Source: Cryptomeria japonica (lineage: Eukaryota > Streptophyta > Pinopsida > Cupressales > Cupressaceae). Taken from it: DNA of 64,000 nt. Location: positions 782,914,119 to 782,978,118 of the forward strand of contig NC_081414.1 in assembly GCF_030272615.1 (NCBI RefSeq). The letters are read 5' to 3'. Made by a program: the position numbers and the translations under genes. Positions within the stretch are counted from its first letter, which is position 1, and each line of letters opens with the position of its first letter. Below the pieces are notes generated by a model, which was not told the DNA's origin, ran no database searches, and was given only the letters and a program-made list of their open reading frames with translations. This document shows positions 56,967 through 64,000 of the stretch, piece by piece.

Positions 56967-59900
56967 ATGGCTTTTGCATCACATGCTAGTTCTAGTGCAC
57001 CTGATGATTTTGTAAACTTCATTCAACGGAAGGCAAAATACAATGCCCTATTTCAGATACTCACTAGTGTTATAGTGGAGGAAGGCATTTCTAATTACAT
57101 TGACTATAAGATTGAAGATCTAGGATCTCTGATGATCCATTCTTAGTTGAGTTTGTTTTGTGGGAAGGACAAAAAGATTAAACCAGAATTTAGCATTTTG
57201 GAAAAGAAGAAACTTCACAATGCTGTCTATTTCCTTGAAGAATTTTCAAATTATCACATCCGCATTATTCTAAGTAGAGTACACAGTGATAAAATGTACT
57301 TAGAGTGGACACATGATATTATACCAGAAGCAGTTCATGCCATCACCAGTTTCTGCAATGTCGGTGAAGTGCCAACCCTAAGGAAGATCAGCAAGACAGA
57401 TATGACCAAGCTCACCAGTTCTATGAGCAATTCACAGGGAATGAAAGTCAATTCCATCAAGGATGACCTGGTCAAATATGCGTGTATGGTGATAGGATAC
57501 TAGACATTCCATGCCAGAAGAATCAACTCTATCTTTGCTACAGCGGTGAATGCCGCCTACAGGATGATCGAGGAAGATGCATCATTTGATCTATGCACGT
57601 GTATGCAAAGACAACTTCTATTGAACCTCAAGTTGATCAAATAGGACAATTCCTTGAGATTTAAGTTTGGGTAACTATTGGTTGGGTTGTTCTTCTACTT
57701 CCAAGGGTATTTTCTTAGAGTAGGTGATATTGAGTGGTCTGCTAACCAACCAGTGACAAAGCAAATCAAGGAAAGCCTACAAGTGGTAGGAATCAGGTAT
57801 CCAGAAGTGCTGAAAAAATAATTTGATGAGTTCAGATGCAAAATGAACCAAAGGGTGAGAATATCAGGTGATATTGTCAAGAAATATGAAGATGGCATCT
57901 GCTTCACCATCAGAGTTGATGAGTACATAATGGAGGCGGTTGAGCCCAGACAAGAAGAAGTGGAGCCGATGGGATATGAGGTAATGTATGACATGCTAGA
58001 TGGGTATGCCTCTACCCTAATTGCCTCGCCCCTTGATCCAAAGGCAAAGAGAACTGAAACCTATTTGGAAAGGGTTACACCGATTGAAGAACCCTCAGTA
58101 AAGAAGGGAAAGGTAGTGCCTTCATCATCAGCACCGATTACCACAACAAGTCCCAAAGTGACCAAGCGATCACCAACAAAGAAGAAACTGGGAGCTGCAC
58201 CCGTCAAAGTCTTTGAGAGGAAGCAGAAGACAAAAAGAAATACACCAAACTTAGAGGACACTATCTCTGAAGAACAACCTAAGAAGACTAGGCAAACAAG
58301 AAAAAAGACAAAGAGTGAACCAACAACATCTACACCGGTAAATATTGATATTTCCTCTTAAAAACCTTTGACACATTGTCAAAGAACAATTAAGAATATT
58401 AGAAGAAAAGTGCTTGGTGATTTGAAAGAGTGCTTTGATGATTTTAATGATGATGAAAAGGAAGAATTTGAACAGGAAGTCATTAATTATTTATCTATTA
58501 ATGACCGGTGGCCTTCAGAATTAAGTCTAAGACACCTAATTCTTTATATAATTCTTTAGATAACAAATGGCACTTTGCCATAGAAAAAGAACAGGAAATA
58601 AGAGAGGAAGTATTCACACAATATTTCATTGATGTGCCTAAAATAGAACTGTATGAAGTGGTGGAGAGATATAAGGGCCTCTTCTTCATGAGAAGAAGAA
58701 GACTCTTGTTGTTGGAAGGAAAAGTTTCAGAAGTGGTCAAAGATACCCACTCCCTTGCTCAATCAGCTTTAAGATTGCATAAAGTGGCTGAAGCCAACAA
58801 AAAAGTTGAGCAAGAACCATAAATCACTCAGCTAGATAAAGTATATGAAAGTGAAGGAGAACTGGTCACTACTCAATTGGACCCAATTGATGTTGATGCC
58901 TTGAATGGTGAAAATGTTACTCCAGATGCACCAACTGAAATAGAAGGTTAGGAGAAACATGAGGAAGACAAGAGAAAATAGGCAGAGCAAGAGAAGGAGA
59001 AACATGAGGAAGACAAGAGAAAATAGGCAGAGCAAGAGAAGGAGAAACAAGAGGAAGAAAATAGAAACCAGGTAGAAATGGAAAAGAAGCAAAAGGAAGA
59101 AGAGAATAAAAAAGCAGAACAGGAGAGAAAAGAGGAAGAAAATAAAAAGGAGGAGGAGAAGAGGAAACTAGAAGAGGAAAAGAAAAGAAAGGAAGAGAAG
59201 AAGAAGAAGGAAGTAGAACAGGAAAAGGAGAAGAAAAAGGAAGAGGAGAAGAAAAAGGAAGAGGAGAAGAGAAAGGAAGAAGAGAAGAGAAAGGAGCAAG
59301 AGAAGAAGAAGAAGGATGAAGATGAAGAGAAGCAGAAAGAAGAGGAGAAAAAGAAGGTAGAAGAAGATAAGAAAAGAGCTAAAGAGAAAGAGAGAGTGAC
59401 ACAGAGTACTCAAATGGAGACCCCAAAGGCAACCGGTAGTCAAGCCAAACCAACTGACATTACCAGTCCCATTGACCTCCAGTCTACAAACAAATCAGAG
59501 TTGATGCAGAGCATTAAGCTTGCCCAAGAATGCCTGGAAATAATAAGGAGGAGGAAAGAGCAAGATGTGATCCAAGTTGCCATGGACACTCTTACTGGTT
59601 TGATACTCGGTACCAACCTCCCCAATACCAATTCCTCCCTTGCACAATTAAAGCTTCTATGCACATTTGTAGAAGACCAGGTGCAAAGCCTGGAAGAGGT
59701 TGTAGAAGAAAATGCCAAGAAGGAGCATCAAAAGGCTCTGGACACTTCCTTGGTGAAAACATTAACAGAGCTCTGGTCTGATCTATAGAAGGCACAAAAG
59801 GACATTAGAGATGCAATGGATGAGGGCAAATTATTGCTAAGTAAGATATGTCAGCCTCATTTATTCTGTGATGATGTGGTTGCTCAGAAAGCCAAAACTG

Positions 59901-60278
59901 CAATCTGATATGCAGTCATTAATAAGCACCTTCAAGATGCCATATGATTCCTTCTCCACATATGAACAAATTGTTCACCGGTTTCAGCTCTAGTTTGTAA
60001 GAATAGAGGCAGAGATAAGCAACCGGACATGTAATTTGTAGGAACTTCAACTGGTCCTACCAAGACTACAAATTCTTCAGAAAGGCTATCAAAATTTGGA
60101 TGCCCTAACGGTCACTCAAGAGATGAGTACCTTGGATGCCATGGAAGAGCAGGTCTATCAAATGCAAATAGAGAATGAGGTTTCTACCTCATTGCTTGAA
60201 TCATGGTCTTTATCCATGAAGACATTTATGCAGGACTTTAAATCATTTTTTGACAAGTTTCACTCTTTATTGTCATAA
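56967..60278 (+). pseudogene. C2 ORF2: large charged protein of unknown function
   Basis: ATG at 56967 (MAFASHASSSAPDDFVNFIQ). Domain 1: KAKYNALFQILTSVIVEEGI, LFCGKDKKIKPEFSILEKKK, HIRIILSRVHSDKMYLEWTH, KDDLVKYACMVIGY, RVRISGDIVKKYEDGICFTI, MGYEVMYDMLDGYASTLIAS. Then a Lys/Thr-rich linker, a helical domain near 58375-58770, an acidic strip, the Glu/Lys tract (58950-59400) and a C-terminal domain (LMQSIKLAQECLEIIRRRKE, ICQPHLFCDDVV, SLLESWSLSMKTFMQDFKSF). Stops such as 57144, 57501, 58360 and 59786, and a few frameshifts (near 58510, 59900). Collinear with C1 ORF2. Unknown family; probably intracellular, since no signal peptide or clear membrane helix is seen. Confidence 0.77.
58952..59041 (+). 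repeat. 45-bp tandem duplication in C2 ORF2
   Basis: Two identical 45-bp units (58952-58996, 58997-59041), 15 codons each, with a diverged third after them. Both units carry the same TAG, so the stop arose before the duplication, after the protein was already dead. Confidence 0.88.
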
Positions 60279-60586
60279 ACTCTTTAAATCAGTCTTTAAT
60301 GCTAATGGAACATGGTTTTTCAGCTGTACTTTGTCATTGTTGGCAAAGGGGGAGTAGTATTCTATTTTTAAAATTTTGATGGGGAGTAGTATTCTAAATT
60401 TTGATGCATCCTATGTATACTTTCATGTTTATCTCAGTAAGGAAGTAGTATACATTGTATTTTCTACAAAAAGGGATAGTGTATATGCTTATGGGGAGTA
60501 ATTTTGATTATGGCATAATTTTGTTGTAAAACACTTAGATGTCAAAATTTTTCCTAAGTGTTGCCATCAATACTAAAGGGGGAGAT
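60279..60586 (+). other. 3' untranslated region of C2 with two purine-tract modules
   Basis: Module 1 at 60331-60354 and module 2 at 60561-60584, as in C1. The second one abuts the 3' LTR and is the polypurine tract. Confidence 0.7.
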
Positions 60587-61849
60587 TGTTGGCATTTTGA
60601 TGATTATGTTGTGATTGTCATTGATGGACACACACTTGCTATGAGATCACTTTGTGAATGTATGAATTATACACAACTGGTAATTGTTCCAAACTAGTAT
60701 CATGTTGTAGTCTTTAGAGTATTGATGTTATGCAAAAATTGTTTACCGATCTCAAGCGGTATAAAGACCCAAGCAACATATAGAGATCAAGCAGTTTAAG
60801 GATCTCAAGAGGAGTGGAGTAAAGGAGCCAGAAGGGGCAGTTATCTTTTTCCCAGTCTTCAATTTTGTCAACCGAAAATTTGTTTGAACCGATATTACTC
60901 TGAGTTACCAACTGGTAATTAGAAAAGTTGTATAAATCGGTAATACTCTATGATGAGTTACCAATCAGTATATTTTTTTGATGAGTTACCAATCGGTATA
61001 TTTTTGTGACGAGTTACCAACTGGTATATTTTTGTAATGAGTTACCATCCACCGACACTTTGACGGTGATTTTGTGTCTTGTTACCAAATGTGTCTAGAT
61101 ATAATGAACCTAGGAACTTGCAATGTAATCCTATTGGACCGACATGAAATTAGATTCCTTTTAAGGACATCATGTCTACGGTTTTGTATGTGTATGTATC
61201 AGTGTAGTTGTTAGGTTTTGGTGGTCGTCGAAGCTCTTGCATGTGCAATCTTAACTGAGAAGATTAAGTCTGTGTACTGCAACAATGTCGATTTACTAAA
61301 GACTGAATTAATGCTGAAGAGCATTAGCTATGAGCTAGAATGGATCTAATCAAGCAGACTGTGCCATTTTCTAGATCATTAACTTGTTGATTACTCACAT
61401 CTTTGACAAGTCAGAAACCCTTAACTAGGTAGGCCCAAAAAAGCCTTTGTAAATCCTCTAATAAGGTGGTTCACATCTGTGGATCTGAAATCCTCTCACA
61501 AGGTAGTCTTTAATTAGACTTATCTCCTAACAGAGATTGAGATTCCTAATAGGATCTGTTCTGGTAAAGAACATTGTATGACCTTAACCGGTCTGGTTAC
61601 TATTCTGCAAATAGTTACTTGTGAGTTCCATCTCACCATGGTTTTTCCCATTTGGGTTTCCACGTCAAAATATCTTGTGTTATGGCGATTGTGCTTCTAT
61701 GGGTGAATGCCTTATTTGTTATTTGGTTTGCATGTGTGTTAACTGGTTTGTTTGTTAAACTGTTTTACCGGTTTACTACTAGACTGTTTAAATGTTTAAG
61801 TATAGTATTTTTTGGTATAGTAATTCACCTCCCCCCTTAGTATTCATCA
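60587..61849 (+). repeat. 3' LTR of C2
   Basis: 1,263 bp, TGTTGGCATTTTGATG to AGTATTCATCA. About 50 bp longer than the 5' LTR, largely because a 28-bp unit is repeated at 60951-61034. Confidence 0.9.
60951..61034. repeat. 28-bp tandem repeat (three units) in C2 3' LTR
   Basis: Units 60951-60978, 60979-61006 and 61007-61034, each TGATGAGTTACCAATCGGTA plus TATTTTTx, then a partial fourth. C2's 5' LTR has fewer units (near 54345-54390), so the array expanded after insertion or during reverse transcription. Confidence 0.85.
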
Positions 61850-61854
61850 AAAAC

Positions 61855-62522
61855 TAGGAGTGTTCAGGGAGATAGTACTTTATGATTCTTAATGATGATT
61901 GCTCAAGAATGACGTGGGTCACATTCTTCAAAGACAAGTCTAAAGCTTTTGGAAAGTTTAAAGCCTTCAGAGTACTAGTTGAAAAGGAAAGCGGTAAGAG
62001 GATTAAATGCCTTAGAACTGATCAAGGAGGTGAGTTCACTTCTGGTGAATTCAATAAGTACTGTGAAGAGAATGACATCAAGAGGCAACTGTCTACCCCC
62101 GGACTCCACAACAGAATGGCCTAGAAGAAAGGAACAACCAGATTGTAGTTGAAGCTTCTAGAACCATGTTGATTCAAGGGAAGGTTGCTCATACTTTTTG
62201 GAGAGAAGTGGTTAGCACTACATTCTACACTATGAACCGAGTACTCATCAAGAAAGGTAAGGATAAAACTCTTTATGAGTATTGGACTGGTAAGACTCCA
62301 GTAGTAAGCTACTTTAGAGTGTTTGCTAGAAAGTGTTATATCAAGATAAGTGAATACCAGAGCAAGTTTGATGCAAAATGTGATGAGGGAATATTCTTAG
62401 GGTATTCCACCAAGAGTAAAGCTCTCAAGTGTTTTAACAATAGGACTCAGAGAATTGTTGAAAGTATCAATGTTAGAGTTGATGAAACCTCTGAGAAACC
62501 TAAGGAAACTAGTAGTGAGTGA
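61855..62522 (+). pseudogene. B integrase, catalytic core and C-part
   Basis: Continues directly from 53980. DDCSRMTWVTFFKDKSKAFG, CLRTDQGGEFTSGEFNKYCE (second catalytic Asp), then a frameshift near 62100, and RTMLIQGKVAHTFWREVVST and TPVVSYFRVFARKCYIKISE. The catalytic Glu lies in ERNN near 62130. GIFLGYSTKSKALKCFNN marks the C-terminal domain. TGA at 62520. Confidence 0.88.
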
Positions 62523-63510
62523 GCAGTAGATGAACTAGGTGTAACCTTCAGGGAACTGGTTGCAAAACAACCAAGTAGAAGTAGCAGTGCTCCTACACTA
62601 GTAGACGCTGATGTAGATGAAGATAAAGATGAGGATGAAGAGGAAAAACAAGAGGAAGCAACCAAGATCATTCCTAGGTATGTAAAGCTGCATCATGATC
62701 CAAAGTAGATCATAAGGGATAAGGATGCTGGAATACTTACAAGAAGAAAGGTCATAGAGAATTCTTGCATGATTTCTGAATTTGAGCCCAAAACATTTAA
62801 AGAGGCACACAAAGATGAAGAATGGATTAAGGCTATGGAAGAGGAACTTGACCAGATAGAAAAGAATGGTACATGGTCTTTGGTACCCAGACCTAAGCAC
62901 AAAAATGTTATTGGCACCAAATGGATTTTTAGAAACAAGATGAATGAAGATGGCACAGTGGTAAGAAACAAAGCAATATTGGTATGTAAGGGATATGCTC
63001 AAGAAGAAGGAGAAGACTATGGAGAAACCTTTTCTCCAATAGCTAGATTGGAAGGAGTTCAAAAGCTACTTGCATAAGCAGCCTTCAAGGGATTCAAAGT
63101 GTATTAGATGGATGTAAAATCTGCTTTCCTAAATGGAATACTTGAAGAGGAAGTGTATATAGAGCAACCAGATTGGTTTGCCCTATCAGAAGATAGTGAT
63201 ATGGTGTGTAAGTTACATGAAGCCTTGTATGGATTGAAGCAAGCACTAAGAGCATGGTATGAACATTTACACTCCCATCTTGTGAAGATTGGATTTGAAA
63301 TAACAAGTGAAGATAGAAATATCTATCTGAAGTCAGAAGGAGATCAGATTCTGATCTGTGAAGTGTTTGTTGATGACATAATTTTTGGTTGAGATGTCAA
63401 GATAAGCCATGCATTTGCAGATGAAATGAAGAAGGAATTCAAGATGTCACTAATTGGAGAGATTAAGTTCTTCATTGGACTACAAATTCAACAAATGAAA
63501 GATGGTATTT
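62523..63510 (+). pseudogene. B reverse transcriptase, C-terminally truncated
   Basis: Same frame as the integrase C-part. Acidic linker, then FKEAHKDEEWIKAMEEELDQ, IGTKWIFRNKMNEDGTVVRN, GYAQEEGEDYGETFSPIARL, MDVKSAFLNGILEEEVYIEQ (first catalytic Asp), LYGLKQALRAWY and CEVFVDDIIFG (FVDD box). Continues MSLIGEIKFFIGLQI and ends near 63510. Stops near 62706, 63075, 63105 and 63390. No RNase H. Confidence 0.88.
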
Positions 63511-64000
63511 GATGCTCTGCAAAAAGGGGTTATGTTAGACTAAAACGTGTGGTTGTATAACACATAAGAAACAAAGAAACAAAGAGGAATGTTAGTGTTA
63601 CTCAACCAAAAACAAGTCTAAGCAGGCATACCAAGAGAGACACTAAAAACATAATAAAGCATTTAACTATGAATATAAATGCAAGAAGACATCTCCAAAT
63701 GTCTTCTACCATGCTCGTAGCTCCTCCTCCCTTGTTCCTCTCCTCTCCAACTTCCAAATTAGTGTAGCTCTCAGCAGCTTTTTACACTATGGATGCCTTA
63801 TGGAGGTTCAAGATGAAAGATGATTAATCTAAAAATGATATGCAAGTGTAATCAAACTAATTAGATGCTATGAAATGAACTAAGATTTATTTTAGTCCTA
63901 AATGACAATATATGTTATTTATGCTAAATGCTCTTTCTCTAAAATTCACTATAATGTAAATGCATAGAAGTTTTTAGGATCTGGATTATGAAGAAATGGG
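63511..64000. other. Unassigned sequence right of B
   Basis: The copia RT reading stops abruptly. The sequence after it has no coding potential and does not match other parts of the window. It may be another insertion beginning at 'tgatgctctgcaaaaagggg', or the edge of a deletion. Confidence 0.4.

Larger units (their letters stand above)
53981..61849 (+). mobile_element. Element C2: pol-less two-ORF LTR element, best preserved
   Basis: 5' LTR 53981-55195, ORF1 55246-56524, ORF2 56967-60278, purine tract, 3' LTR 60587-61849. Flanked by AAAAC at 53976-53980 and 61850-61854. B integrase reading resumes right after. 7,869 bp long. No protease, integrase, RT or RNase H motif in the interior. Confidence 0.9.
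11179..63510 (+). mobile_element. Element B: Ty1/copia host element, inflated by nested insertions
   Basis: Pieces in order: LTR left part 11179-11691; element A; LTR right part 38402-39331; primer site 39334-39345; Gag 39403-40404; then C1 and a duplicated copy (LTR part, primer site, Gag, protease, integrase start at 51414-53980). C2 follows, then the rest of integrase and RT at 61855-63510. Gag-protease-integrase-RT is copia order. The LTR is about 1,443 bp once A is removed. The element ends abruptly in RT, and no RNase H or 3' LTR is seen. The left edge (TATTGGCATATG, expected TG) is inferred from resemblance to C-family LTR starts and is uncertain by a few bases. Confidence 0.7.

Noticed and set aside
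58952-59041. CRISPR-like or satellite array
   Set aside because: Only two adjacent 45-bp units without spacers, in frame with a coding low-complexity tract.

Overview
This window is nuclear DNA of a seed plant and, as far as I can see, consists entirely of transposable-element sequence. I found no host protein gene, tRNA or rRNA. The evidence is plant-type Ty1/copia and Ty3/gypsy Gag, protease, integrase, reverse transcriptase (RT) and RNase H relics, long LTRs with TG...CA ends, initiator-Met-tRNA primer sites (TGGTATCAGAGC) and purine tracts beside the LTRs. Deep nesting and old decayed copies suggest a very large genome, plausibly a gymnosperm. That is inference; the species cannot be read from the sequence.

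Left part (1-11178), mostly minus-strand debris. 1-1634 resembles a reversed copia LTR. 1640-3342 is a gypsy Gag relic (element F) with primer site and LTR start at 3799-3818. 5749-6999 is a reversed copia 3' end (K). 7000 to about 11040 is a gypsy deletion derivative (H) keeping Gag, protease and part of RT. A small foldback lies at 11084-11160.

Right part (11179 to about 63510) is best read as one plus-strand copia element, B, inflated by insertions and a tandem duplication. B's 5' LTR (11179-11691 plus 38402-39331) is split by element A (11692-38396, target-site duplication TGTTT). A has LTRs and a copia-type primer site but no pol; it carries a coiled-coil/zinc-knuckle ORF1 and a large ORF2. 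A's ORF1 is split by G (13231-21083), a gypsy element with only a Gag-protease ORF. A's ORF2 is split by D (22529-35600), a minus-strand copia. D's RNase H region is split by E (24564-30566), a plus-strand copia with nearly all domains readable, flanked by a 576-bp duplication of D.

A segment running from the end of A through the rest of B's LTR, B gag and B integrase into a C-family LTR is tandemly duplicated (junction near 49641). The first unit later received C1 (40405-48218). The second holds C2 (53981-61849, target-site duplication AAAAC) inside B's integrase. C1 and C2 are further pol-less two-ORF elements related to A. B integrase and RT resume at 61855 and break off near 63510.

The least familiar content is the A/C family. 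These are Copia-style LTR elements without polymerase, with a conserved two-ORF layout (coiled coil plus four zinc knuckles, then a large charged protein sharing an N-terminal domain between A and C). They also share paired purine-tract modules and LTR-end motifs with the autonomous copias around them, which fits mobilisation in trans. Element G adds a repeated 30-nt hairpin with base-pair-preserving changes and a palindromic GTGCAC loop, reminiscent of retroviral dimerisation hairpins. Almost all ORFs carry premature stops, many of the CAG-to-TAG type expected from methylcytosine decay, so nothing here looks currently able to encode a full set of proteins.
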